This document shows positions 10,244 to 21,184 of a DNA stretch of 64,000 nucleotides, piece by piece; positions within the stretch are counted from its first letter, which is position 1; each line of letters opens with the position of its first letter. The notes beneath the pieces were generated by a model. It had not been told where the DNA came from, made no database searches, and worked only from the letters and a program-made list of their open reading frames with translations. The DNA comes from Nemertoderma westbladi (lineage: Eukaryota > Xenacoelomorpha > Nemertodermatida > Nemertodermatidae). The translations under genes were made by a program, and so were the position numbers. The stretch is from positions 1 through 64,000 of the forward strand of contig JAUCBJ010008747.1 of the NCBI GenBank assembly GCA_032718475.1. The letters run 5' to 3'.

Positions 10244-10765
10244 TTTATGAAAGAAAACTGTGTTATGTTTTTAAATGTCTACAGCTATATTTTTTCAAAA
10301 TTTTCAGTTTGTTTAGCTAGGGATTCACTTACAAATATAAATCTCAGTAAATATATATCAGAAGATGGAACATTATTAATAGAGTTCAAATTTAATGTTT
10401 AAAGATTAATGTTAATAATTGAAATTTATATATGGGATAATAATTGAAATTTATATATGGGAGGCTATCGCTTATTAAGTGAGGTTTGTGTATGGTATAG
10501 TGTGGCATAAAGTTAGGCATACAAGACAAGAGGCTTGCCTCACCCCCCTATTAGGGAGTGAGGTGCGGTACAAAGTTAGACCTTGATGCCAGGGTCTATA
10601 GGCCAGAGTGTGGTGTTGTATGACATAGTGAGGCATTGTAGCTAACAGTGAGGTATGTCTTACTGCTTCATATAAGCCATGAAGTGAGGTGAGTGAGTCA
10701 TTAATTGAGGTCTATTGGGAGTGTGGCTAGCAGAGTAAAGCTCTGTTAAATCAGATGAAACCGGT

Positions 10766-11429
10766 TTACCTTATCATGTGATGGTCATTAAGGAATATTG
10801 CTGTTTGAGTTAGACTCGTTAAGACATGAAACAGGTAAGTCTTGGCGAGTGAGACCTCATAAATAACTACATATGCCTCACAATAATAGAGCTTTATCCT
10901 ATACTCTTTGTAGAAAAGAATCCACCTTCCATCTGAGAAAATATATAATTTGCATACCCTACAGTTAGTTTGACAGAACAATAATTCATACAACCATGCC
11001 TAGTGTCAATGTGAAAAGGACAGTTAGCATTAATGTGGAAATGACAATCTGCTTTAGGGTTAATGAATTTCTTATTTATTCCAAATATTTCCAGTAGTTG
11101 CGCAGTTATTCTAAGTTCATTCTCCAAAACCATTTGTTTATACATTCCAGAAACATATACTGTTTTTCCTGTCAACTGACGTCTAATATATTGTTTAAAT
11201 ACATCATGATTTAGGAAACCATATTCCCAAGACTTTTATCTCTGCTATTTGCTACTTTTCTTTCTTTAGTTGAATTTAACGTTAAATGGAGTGGTGCTTT
11301 AATGTAATAACAAGATTGTATACAGTTTGATTTCAAATCATAAACCACAAATTCTTTAAATATTACGGAATAAAATGAGTCATTGAGTACATGGTATTGA
11401 AAATCAACAATAAACCCGTTAATTATCAA
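10766..11429 (-). pseudogene. Broken unidentified gene inside the inverted-repeat element
   Basis: Three overlapping open pieces in different frames (11429-11211, about 11230-10894, 10993-10766) appear to be one gene broken by at least two frameshifts. The central piece has KTVYVSGMYKQMVLENEL followed by a His/Cys-rich stretch (CHFHINANCPFHIDTRHGC). This resembles, only loosely, cysteine/histidine proteins I associate with Polinton-type elements. I do not recognise the family with certainty. It is on the same strand as the acidic finger protein. Confidence 0.35.
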
Positions 11430-11592
11430 GTGAATCAGAAAATATTTATAAAAATAATAAGCAGGATAAGAATTACTATCAAAAAGAATAAAAAGTTATA
11501 AACATCTTAATTAAATATAATAATGGGTGAGGAAAATTGTAATGAACTTAAAGACTTTTATTAACCAATAAGAAATAGTAGAAATTGTACAT

Positions 11593-12378
11593 TGTCCTTC
11601 CCATTGTCCCTATAGCTCGCATTAGCTCTACTGCTCCCAAAAATACAATAAATTGCATTAATTAATGAAGATTTTAATAATAATATTTTTACAGTACTAT
11701 ACCAAACTAAACTAAACCAAACCTAGTCCATCAGTCTCAATCCCAAGCTTCTTCTCTCCATTCTGTCGGCCATTCGCATTGATTTTGTTCTTGTTGTACT
11801 TTTCCCTCATTCTCTCCATATTGATTCTTTAAACCAAATCGTTTTCTAAACTCATGAGCTTACCAACATAGTGGTAACCCATTCCTATAATGACAATTCT
11901 TTATGTGAAACTCCTTTCCTTCTTTTGGAAAACTGTGCACTGGATTGTTGGGGCACTCTTTGACAAACTCCACCCCCGGCTTTCTACATTTTATTAGATG
12001 CCTAAGCATTCGAGCATTGGCCACTCTGTGGGAAGGGTTGTAAGGACATATTTGATATGTCATCTCCATTGTTAGTTTCTATATTTAAGAATAACGTGTT
12101 GTAGAATAAGAGTAAGAATAAGATTTTACTAGGAATATTAAGAAGTTTTACTAAGGCAGTAAAAACAATTAAGATTTAACTTTACGTGATTTTTATTTAT
12201 ATAGAAAAATCCACCTTAACATTTCAAACAAGGTCGTAGTTTTAGGCATGGCATGGCAAGCACGAGGGATTATGCATTACTTCAAACATAAAACTACAGT
12301 ATCTAGTATAGAGATGGTTGGGGATTAATTTAACATATGGTTTTTTGGGTAGGGCTAATACTTGGAGCGTGCGATCAT
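11593..12378 (-). repeat. Right arm of ~800 bp inverted repeat
   Basis: This is the reverse complement of 3-807 with scattered substitutions and small indels. The two arms bracket about 10.8 kb. Outside it, 12379-12480 contains the segment that also occurs internally on the left at about 886-960 and 1960-2050 (CTCAGGCGATTTGACAATGG in this orientation). Confidence 0.85.
11860..12069 (-). CDS. GTSF1-like protein, two CHHC zinc fingers (right-arm copy)
   Basis: This is a 69-residue counterpart of the protein at 312-551. Both CHHC fingers are intact and have the same spacing. It differs by a few substitutions. After the second finger one extra base (around the GGTTACCACTATGTTGG segment) shifts the frame, so the C-terminus ends early (NGLPLCW). 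The two copies face each other across the element. Retention of all eight metal ligands in both copies fits a recent duplication by arm homogenisation, or selection on the fingers; two copies cannot distinguish these. Confidence 0.7.
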   Translation of the reverse strand: MEMTYQICPYNPSHRVANARMLRHLIKCRKPGVEFVKECPNNPVHSFPKEGKEFHIKNCHYRNGLPLCW

Positions 12379-12479
12379 GCGCGCAGGATGCTTCATAAAG
12401 TACAATACGAAAGAATGCAATTTATTGCAAACCAGATGTTTATTGTAATTTTCTCAGGCGATTTGACAATGGTCTACAT

Positions 12480-13815
12480 GATAACGAAGCTGGAGGTTTA
12501 TAATTTAAAATTTGTGGCAACCCCGTTGGCATACAGTATAACTCAACATAGGATTCAATGGGATTAGTCATGCTACGTCTAATAAAGAGCCCAAACAGTC
12601 TCAGATTATTGGGGGACTGAGCCAAGGCCAAACTGGCCCACGTATTTTCCTGAAACGGTAATTTATGTTTTATGATTTATGCCCCGCTCGCATCTTTATA
12701 TTTCATTCTATCATTCTATTGTATGACAAAAATAATACAAATGTACTGTATATTGTATTGTATGGTACCTATTGTATTGTATATTTCATCTACTGTACCT
12801 ACTGTAGTACTACTATCTATTCATCACGCATCCCCTGTCTGATTGATTTGTGTCAAATTAAATTGCCTTTGGCAACATTATTTGATACAAATCGATCGAT
12901 TAAACAATTAATTAATTGTATAACCGACCAATTAATTAATTAATTAATGACCTACTTAACACCTAAGGTGTGAAGTTGGTCCAACTGTTGCAGAAAAGGG
13001 GTAACCATTACTACTATGGATTCAAAACCAGCATGCGGGAATATAGACCAACTTATGGTTATTTTAATTAATAATACACAACGAGAGTACACCGTATCTA
13101 TTGGAGATAATCTTTGAACGGAGCAATGCTCCAATACTATATGTTTCTAAAAACATAGGCCCTGAAGACCGTTTTAAGCTTCCAATGCTGGCATTGTATG
13201 AAAATGAAGTTAGTTGTTCTTATTATTAATGAAAAATATATTGTGGTTATGGTTACAGACAGACATGAATATCATATAGCCAACACAGAAAGTAATAACA
13301 ATATAAGAGCATCTAATTAGGATGATTAGTCAGTTCAGTTATTTCCGATTGGTCAAGTAATTTGTAGCAAGATTAATCGAGATAAGTAAGTACGTACTGC
13401 ACCATATTAGTAGTAGGCAATACACCTTAATTGAAACAGCGTCTGCCATAGTAGTAGTCGTAGTCGCGTGCCCAGAGGCACAGCACCAGACAGGCTGGCA
13501 TTTAATTTGCTATAATTCCATATCGAGTAAAATACGGACATATGAACCGTGAATGTTTGGAAGACAACGCAAAGTAAATAAACAACAGACTATTAAAAGC
13601 AGATATTTACAAATACAACCCGAAATATACAGACAATAGTTCGTACGATATAGTGATATTGAGGACAAGTATTAGTAAAAATAGCAATTAAAATCAATCC
13701 AATTACATCAGTCAAAGTATTGCTGGATCAGCTTCTTTTGATACACATATAATATGTTGATGATTAGAACAAGTGTTAAATAAAATTATCAGTTAAGCTT
13801 AAAGTCTACCATATG
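12480..13815. other. No gene seen
   Basis: This is AT-rich intergenic DNA. It contains a TGTATTGTA-rich stretch (about 12745-12800), a TTAA-rich stretch at 12905-12945, and no coding pattern, tRNA or element end that I can support. Confidence 0.6.
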
Positions 13816-14480
13816 TTAACCCTATTACCACTGGGGGGGGGGGGGGGGCATACTCGGCCCCTTCCTAGTTTTTACTTGCTGTATCTATGCAACCACATTA
13901 TGTACCAGCCCATTTTTTTTATGAGAATTAGTCAAATTTAATGGCGCATCTTTTGCAAAAAACGGCGTTGCAGTTAGATTTCAACTTTTCGATGTGGGTG
14001 CCATCTAAAATTTGGTCCCCAGCAGAAATTTTTTTGAAATTTTCAAATTTTACAAGGTCATTTGTGAGTTAGTAATTATCTTTATGTTGGGGCTTTTTTT
14101 TATTGATTCTGATTCGTATGGAGCACTCTACTACTCTATATAAGTATAAGGGAAGTGGTACGTTATTTTTTGTGCACTAAAATTAGGGCGTGGCACTTCA
14201 AATTTTCAAAATTGCAATATTCGTTAAATACTCCGAAGTTTTGATTTCAACGCATTTTGATGGGTTTTCTGGCCCACTTAATCGATTGAAAGTAATATAG
14301 AAGACTCAATTCTTAGTGGTACATCATTTTTGGTGCACCAAAGTTAGGGTGTGACAAGTAGGCTTACTTCAAATTTTCAAAATTATGATATTCGGAAAAT
14401 ACCACAAGGTTTTCATTTCAACCCATTTTTATAGGTTATCTGGACCGCTGAATCGATTGAAAATAATATTGAAGCTTCAA
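13816..14480 (+). repeat. Left end of TTAA-flanked inverted-repeat element
   Basis: It starts TTAACCCTATTACCACTGGG. The body (about 13960-14480) repeats internally (AAATTTTCAAAATT...ATTCG; AATCGATTGAAA...AATA). The reverse complement of the same terminus and body occurs at about 32040-32608. A TTAA next to CCC-type inverted termini is typical of piggyBac-like elements and their non-autonomous derivatives. No transposase is visible here. A G homopolymer follows the terminus at about 13832-13848. Confidence 0.6.
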
Positions 14481-15141
14481 GTCTTAGATGTGTGCCATAA
14501 GTTGCAAAGCTCAATAATAATGAGTCAACAATCATTGGTTTACCCGACTTTATTAATAATTAACACACCGTGTGATTCTAATACAAACAGAGATATATTG
14601 AAGGTCAACCAGGATTCGCCTTAGTTTAGCTTATCTGGTAGGAATGATACCAATTATATTGCAATATAGATAAAAATAAAAATATACAGTACTCGGCAAT
14701 CCAATAACCAGTATTGCCAGTAATCATTATTGACACGTCTGCATGTCTTATATATTGACAGAAGACTGAATCACTGCTACTGATTTAGGATTATAATTAA
14801 TTACCCACGTCAGTAGTACAGCTCTGTACCAGTAGTCAGGTTACTGTTTTACAGTTTAATACCGCAGCATCCTAACTACAGTTATTAATAGGTACGCAGA
14901 GCTAAAATATTATTAAGGCAGTATTGTCCGCAGTATACCAAGATAATAAAACTTGGTATATTAGCACCCATGCGCCCTTCCATAATACAGGGCTAAAAAC
15001 CTGTAGGTTCGCAATACTCTTTTTTACCAAATGTGTTTATATTCATGTATATATTCAAACGAAATATCAGAATGTAGGAACGCCTAATAGGCTATTTCGG
15101 GCTAATTATACTGTGGTGCTATTACTGCTCCAGGGAAAGTA

Positions 15142-15945
15142 ATTCTTATACCAAACAACACCTACGTAATTAAGCCTAGTGTTCAAAGTGTTAATTGCAA
15201 TTATATTGCTCATTAATCCTTTATCTCATACACAAATCGTGACTAATCTTTTATTTATGCTTAATTCATTTCACACTTCAGAACAATCATACATATTTAA
15301 TTTATTTTTATACTACAGTAAAGAGCATACTAATCTAGTTTTTTCTAGTTTTTTGCGAAGCTGTGCTCTTATAAATTACAAACTTGAGAAGCTGTGTCCT
15401 ATGAAAATTATAATAACATGAAATCACTCAAAAAACTGATTTTATAAACATTACATACATAGTAATTTCAAATTAGGTATGACACATAATAAAAGAAATG
15501 CCGCTTTTACTTTGATCTGTTTATTTACAATATATTTCAATAGGATTACATAATTGCAACACACAATAATGACAACACTGCTTTTTTCTTTGATATTTTT
15601 AATTGCAATGCTATCAACCTAAAGATAATCTCTAAAACTATGCAAAATTTTCTTTTCATAAAATGACAATTTTTTAAAAGATTATAAAAGGATTATTTTT
15701 CCAGTCATAACGGCGCCAATAGTCTATTTTTAAACCCTAGTGAAACCGTAATGAAACCTCTCCTAATTGGATAACCTACACTTTTGGCTACATTTTGATT
15801 GGTTTTTGCTTCCGATTGGACAAATCGTTATACAAATCCATATATAAAGCATCTTTAGCAAAAGTTTTTCATTCTTTCGAATAATCACTCATATTCAAGT
15901 AAACTTTATCATTTTTTGTTATAATTTGTTTTCATTAATTATTTT
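15142..15945 (+). repeat. Polinton left terminal inverted repeat
   Basis: It begins ATTCTTATACCAAACAACAC and is matched in reverse complement up to 30907. The match, with scattered differences, extends inward to about 15945 (GTTTTCATTAATTATTT). It contains a TATA-box promoter near the inner end. Confidence 0.9.
15841..15849 (+). promoter_or_regulatory. TATA box in left TIR
   Basis: TATATAAAG lies 134 bp upstream of the ATG at 15983. It is conserved in the other TIR, which suggests a functional promoter. A CCAAT-type ATTGG motif lies about 20-40 bp upstream. Confidence 0.55.
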
Positions 15946-15982
15946 AAATAATTGACAAATAGCTTATTCATCTCACTCACTC

Positions 15983-17646
15983 ATGGATCTAACAACCAAC
16001 GAAAATGAGATCTCAGTATCCGACAATTCATTTGGGTTTTATTTCGACTCCTCCAACCAAAAGTTCCCATTCACTGTCAACACCTTTCGTAATCATCCTA
16101 CTCGCATCCCTTCTCATTATGCTCATTTTATAATGAGGGCCTGCTATCAGTTGGAAGACGGGGTTTATCAATCTTCAGATGAAACATTATACTGCCCAAC
16201 AAATGATTGCCTTAAAGTGCAAAAGTCACAAGATATTGTATCTTTCAATATTCCCACTATTGAAGAAACTTTTACAATTCCATCTTCTGTTTTTACCTTC
16301 ATTCGTGACAACCATAATCATGAAAGTTTTGAAAAAATGTTGGGACCATCATCGTTGAAAGCTACATTTTCTGCTGATAACTCACCCTTCGATTTTCATG
16401 CAACTGCAAAATCAATGTTTCTTCTAATTTGGAATCATAAACCAACAATTAATCCAGAGAACAATCAAGAATGTAGGATATTCAAATTATTCAATATGGA
16501 TATTATTACTTTGTGGGAGAAAATGAATGAGCTAATTTGTATATATGACAAAAAAACCGAGTTACATTTTGGTTTTAATTTTAAAGTTGCTCAGTCATCA
16601 AACACTCAACCATCTACCTATACTGAAATTGTCAACCTTACGGATACCATCAATGGAGGGTGGCTACCTATCTCAGCTACAGCTATCGCTCTTCTTCGAC
16701 ACTATCTCGAAGTCTGTCGTCCATTCATCAACACACAAATACACTTTATTCTTCATCCTGGCAATTATGTTTCCTTCGATAGTTCAACATTTGGCTATAT
16801 TACAAATCTTCAACAAGAAAGGAATATTGCCATTGCCTCAGGAGTAGAAGTCGATGCTGGTAAAGCCATAATCTCACTACATGATTCGATATTACTAACC
16901 CCAGAAGAAGTAAACAAATTAACATTTGATACAGATGAAGCAGATGAATTTGATGAATTAAGTGAGAAACGATTAATCTCTGAAAGAATTAAACTTCACT
17001 TTATGATGCTTCGAATACTGTTGAAATCAGTGATAGGCTCTTGCATACTGCCTTCACTTTTGACAATGATGATCGAGCAACGGAAGCTTTGATACAACTA
17101 CAAAATATGCTTCATGATGTTGCTACTTCAAAGGAAATAACTCTTCCCAATCATCAATGCATGGAATTGAGCAAATCACTCACGAGTTTCATTTACACCT
17201 TCAAGGGGACAAACTACGTTGGAATCTGGCCATACAAACAAAAAGATAATAAATTTAAAACAATATTGTTTACAAGTGGGATGAATATCAAGTCAGATTT
17301 TTTCAAAAAGTTTCATGTAATGCGACAATCACCAAATCATCCTCAATGTTGCATCGCACCACATATTCATGTTCGTTATGCAAATGGTGAAACAATATTA
17401 ACCAATTTGAAGTCCCACAACCAAATTTTGCTTTCAGCAAATTTTGGAGTTGAGCATTGCATCAATTTCCTCAAACAAAAATTAGACAACGCGGTTTATC
17501 TTCCCAACCAACATCATTTGAATCTGTTTCATCCTACTTCCCTCTCAACACCACCAAAAATGTCCAACATTTCTAAAGAAATGTATAAAATAAAATTACC
17601 TACCATATGTCATAAAGACGAAAAGAAAATGAAACTAGATGATTAA
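15983..17646 (+). pseudogene. Unidentified Polinton protein, about 550 residues, one frameshift
   Basis: This is the only plus-strand gene of the element, starting MDLTTNENEISVSDNS just inside the left TIR. The first frame (15983-17092) and the second (open before 17041, to 17646) overlap. The coding character moves from one to the other near 17000-17040, indicating a frameshift. The protein is soluble-looking, with no membrane segment. It has a His/Cys patch (HPQCCIAPHIHVRYANG) late and a basic C-terminus (KDEKKMKLDD). I do not recognise the family. Its position opposite the polymerase, under a duplicate of the same TIR promoter, suggests an early or regulatory role, which is inference. Confidence 0.6.
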
Positions 17647-18063
17647 CTCTTTCATATTATTCATAATTATTTAACTCTTGTGTGTAAGGAATAATTATCT
17701 GCTTTGTGTGACTTATATATCTTCAATGTTTATTTTGTTATATGTCTCTTGTATATAAGGAATATTATATATCTACTTTGTGTGACTTATTATATCTTCA
17801 ATGTGTATTTTGTTATATAACTAACACATTTCATAATTATTTAGTATAATATATTGATGATGTCGGCTATAAAAATTCAAAGTTTCCCTCATAATTTAAA
17901 AAAAAAATAAAGGAAATTTTTTCCACTCAACTTTTTATAATATATTTTTATATACTATATGACTAAATGATATTGACACACAACTATATATAAATACATC
18001 TACATGATTAAATATAATTAACACACACACACATATACACATTACATAATATATAAAATAACA
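17647..18063. other. AT-rich spacer between convergent genes
   Basis: About 415 bp lie between the stop of the plus-strand gene and the stop of the protease gene. The stretch contains an imperfect direct repeat (TGTGTGACTTATATATCTTC at about 17705 and again near 17780) and an AATAAA at about 17907. It is a plausible shared 3' end region. Confidence 0.5.
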
Positions 18064-18492
18064 TCATCTCTTTTTAGTCTTTCTTCTCAACCAGCATGCT
18101 AGTACTTTTTCATTATGCAACAACTCACTACTAAATATTTTCAATGGATTGACATTTTTTGGACGCTCACATAAATAATATAAGCAATATCTACCACAAC
18201 TTGTACGAAAAGGATGCTGAATTATCTGACGTGTTCTTTCCCATACAATTGTATTACGAACCAACCAATCTTCAATTCTTGGAGTTGGATATTGAGCAAA
18301 TGAATCAAAATATTCACCTTTACCATCACATACATATATAGCTACCCAATGAGTTCCAGGCAAATGACTTGGTTGAATATTACTAATGAAGCTCATCTCT
18401 CTAGAATCTATCTGAGGAAGCTTATCCACTGGAAAAGATCCTCTATAATGATTACCAACAGGATAATCATTTAAATCATATGAGTTTAACAT
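18064..18492 (-). CDS. Adenain-like cysteine protease (Polinton PRO)
   Basis: This intact 142-residue protein belongs to the ULP1/adenovirus maturation protease fold. The catalytic residues are visible: His48 in PGTHWVAIY, Asp63 in GEYFDSF, Gln92, and Cys99 in SCGRYCLYYL. The Gln-to-Cys spacing of seven is as in adenain. Such proteases process virion proteins during capsid maturation, which supports the view that Polintons can make particles. It lies 10 bp downstream of the major capsid gene and is transcribed the same way, so the two were probably co-expressed. The family is usually a little longer, but the core is complete. Confidence 0.9.
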   Translation of the reverse strand: MLNSYDLNDYPVGNHYRGSFPVDKLPQIDSREMSFISNIQPSHLPGTHWVAIYVCDGKGEYFDSFAQYPTPRIEDWLVRNTIVWERTRQIIQHPFRTSCGRYCLYYLCERPKNVNPLKIFSSELLHNEKVLACWLRRKTKKR

Positions 18493-18502
18493 TTCTTTTA
18501 TT

Positions 18503-19745
18503 TTAAAAGATAGTTACATTACCGTCTTTACTTATATTGAGACTCTTATCATATCCCATCCAGAGAATAATGTTTATTGTTGCTGGTAGTGCATTAGCAA
18601 ATTGCAACTCTAATCTTGCATTGCCAACATGTCTAGGTAAGAAATCATCACTATCTAAGTAACCATCTGGAGCAAGGTTCAAAATAAAGAAAGGGTACAT
18701 ATCACGGAAGCTAGTAGGAGTAATTGCGTTACTAGTGCCTCGTATGATAGAAGTAAGGTTATTCTGAGTATTCATTTATATATTGATTGGCACCAAAATT
18801 TGGTTTATAAGTGACACCACCAAGAACTTTTCCATCCAATGTTATTTGTAAAAAATTTACATCAAAATGCTGAAATGCCATTGAATTACGTCCATATATA
18901 CCTTTATATGCATCATTACGAATCATTCCCAAAATAATAAATCTCGGAGTATTGTTGCCAGCAAATATGTTTTCACGTACATGTGATCTCTGACCATTAC
19001 CAACTGTAAAAGTTGTAACTTCATTTTGTATGAATGGATATATAAAATCTTCCCTCTGTAGAAGATCAACATGTTCTTTCATGAGACTATCTTCTATTTT
19101 TATTCGTTTTGTTTTTAAGACAGCTTTTGTAATATTTACTCTACCTCCTTCAATGTCATCTCCACAAGTTAAACTAAAGTTATCAGGTGCTCTTGTTAAA
19201 GTAATTCTAACACTTGTTCTTGGTGGCAGTACTTTTATTTGATCAAAGATATCAATAAATAATAATCCTTGTACTTGATATTGTGAGCTTTTCAACGCTT
19301 CAGCATTTTCAAAAACAATAGGAACTCCATTTGTGGTTTGCTCTGCATATCCAGCTGCCGTAAGTATTGTTTCTTTAGTATTTCTATCATTAACTAAAAC
19401 AGCCTTTAAAAATGCTTTGTAAGCATAGTTTGAGGTATTGGGTTCAACCTGGCATTCATTAATCAATACATTAATATTAGAGAATAATGTTGATAAGGTT
19501 AATGGTGTTATTGAAACCACACCATTATTTGGTCGAGCTGTAGTTGATACTTCATAGACTATTTGTAGAGTTGTATCACCTCCTACAGTATAATATTCAT
19601 CTGATTTTTCAATTACAAAATCGATTACACTAGTTCCAATTCCAAGTGTTGTTATTGGATATACTTCATGTTCAAAACTTTCATTAATAATACTCTGTGT
19701 AGTAAAGTTGCTAAATAAATTTAATTAATCTATTGTTTCACTCAT
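18503..19745 (-). pseudogene. Polinton major capsid protein (double jelly-roll), broken
   Basis: The frame starts at ATG 19745 and meets a TAA at 19725-19727 after only six codons. It then stays open to about 18759, where the coding frame shifts, and the last 90 residues continue to 18503. The sequence matches the F54H12.2-like family, which is the Polinton major capsid protein: an early PITTLGIGTS segment, then IILGMIRNDAYKGIYGRN, FQHFDVNFLQITLDG, and the C-terminal NARLELQFANALPATIN. The two breaks make this copy non-functional as read. Its place next to protease and minor capsid genes is the standard virion module. Confidence 0.85.
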
Positions 19746-19765
19746 TGTTATAGATTTTAACAAAA

Positions 19766-20123
19766 TTAACTAAAAATATCATCACAATCGTGTCTTTGAC
19801 CTTTGGTAACCTTTCTCCTTTGATATTTATTAACATTTATCCTTTTCCTTTTTTGTGGTTCGTTTATTGATGATGCATTTGCATTAAGAACCTCACGAAT
19901 TATTTTATTTGCTACACGTCTAGTTATTGGTTTGGTTCTTTTTAGCAATTTGTTGCATAGTTTGTTTAACTATTTTTCTTCTTGATTTTTTGAGTAATGG
20001 TACTCCTTTACGAAGAGCCGCTCGTGCAACAGGTTTAGCAATTTTTGGAATGACTTTTGCTGCCATTTTTACAATATTTCCAAATAATCCACGACCACGC
20101 TGCCCATACCTAGCATAGATAGT
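19766..20123 (-). pseudogene. Basic Polinton virion-type protein, frameshifted
   Basis: The upstream frame (20123 to 19920) starts YARYGQRGRGLFGN and continues as a Lys/Arg-rich helix (KKSRRKIVKQ). It ends at TAG 19920-19922, while the coding character continues in another frame (19948-19766) to the acidic end CDDIFS. An R-rich start with a GRGLFG motif, hydrophobic/basic helices and an acidic DIF end are features I associate with the small basic protein next to the capsid gene in animal Polintons, possibly a core or cement protein. No ATG opens the first frame; it follows a TGA at 20124-20126 in frame with the gene upstream. Confidence 0.5.
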
Positions 20124-20324
20124 TCATGTATTCAAACGTCGACTTCTTAAACCACCTCGAAAATAAGGGAGACTTCCACTACTATTTCCCCATCCTCTTC
20201 CATCTTGCTTATAGCGCATTAGAAGGCGATATGGTGTAGTTTGACCAATTCTTCTTTTTCCTAAAGGATCAGTAGGATCAGGATATGAACCACCCTTAAC
20301 TAAGTAATTATCAACGCTTGACAT
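20124..20324 (-). CDS. Small Arg/Gly-rich protein upstream of the basic protein
   Basis: From ATG 20324 (MSSVDNYLVKGGSYPDP) it encodes 66 residues ending RSRRLNT and TGA. It contains a LPYFRGG segment. Beyond the TGA the same frame reads straight into the basic protein described at 19766-20123. The two may therefore be one longer gene split by a stop, or two adjacent genes. I do not recognise it independently. Confidence 0.4.
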   Translation of the reverse strand: MSSVDNYLVKGGSYPDPTDPLGKRRIGQTTPYRLLMRYKQDGRGWGNSSGSLPYFRGGLRSRRLNT

Positions 20325-20390
20325 TCTTTTTATTAAAAATATCAATTAGTAATATAAAATGAAGAAACAATGATTTGTTTTAGTCAACGT

Positions 20391-21182
20391 TTATTGATGC
20401 TTTAATAATAAAGTAACAACTACAGTCCCAGAATTAAGGTCTATCAAATTTCCATCATCATCTTTTAGCTGAATGTTTATTATTTCAATGTTTTGCATAT
20501 CAACAGGCTTATAATTTATGTTGTTGAATTCACGATGAACCAAAGACCCATAGTCACCTTCATATGGAATTGTTCTCAATAATGGCTTCAATTGATGTCA
20601 TACTATAACATTTGCACTTATATTGGAATAAATATTAATATTACCACTAAAGAAATCACAAGCTTTTTGAATGAAAAAAGTATCTTCATCGAGCATCATA
20701 GAACGGTTTATTTGCAAATATCCATTTTGTTTAATAACTTGGAAACGTTTTTTACTAAAGTAATTTTCTTCTTCCAACCCCAACAAACCTAGCATTCGAA
20801 TCAATTTATTACTATGAAAACGTATACGTTTGATTTTTTTCAAAAAGTGAAGCGAAATAGTATTATATAATGTATTAAATTGAATTTTTACTCTCATATC
20901 TAAAACACTCGCATTCAATTGTTCAATCAAGGTTTCTATATTGTCATAACAACCGGCAGATAATATATATCTCTTTATTTTTCCACGAACTCCTTGTGTA
21001 GTAATTAGAGTATCATTAATATTATACATTGAAGCCAAGTAAGTAATTTCTGATAATCCCACCATCCACATCCCACTCAAACGTAATGGTTGTGATAATT
21101 CTACATTAAAATTTGATGGTTTATTCTGTGGAAATCTTTCAGGTGATGAATTAGAAGGTAAATATAAAACAGTTTGCTGCAT
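20391..21182 (-). pseudogene. Polinton minor capsid (penton-like) protein, copy 2, one stop
   Basis: ATG 21182 opens MQQTVLYLPSNSSPERFP. The FPxNKxSNFxVxL...VGLSEI opening and the later PLLRTIP...YKPVD...LKDDDGN...VVVTLLL end are those of the Polinton minor (single jelly-roll, vertex) capsid protein. The frame is interrupted by a TGA at 20598-20600 about three quarters of the way through, and the same frame then continues to 20391. It is a paralogue of the intact gene immediately upstream (21185-22009), from which it is separated by 2 bp. The pair shares the same start and end blocks. Confidence 0.8.
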
Positions 21183-21184
21183 TA

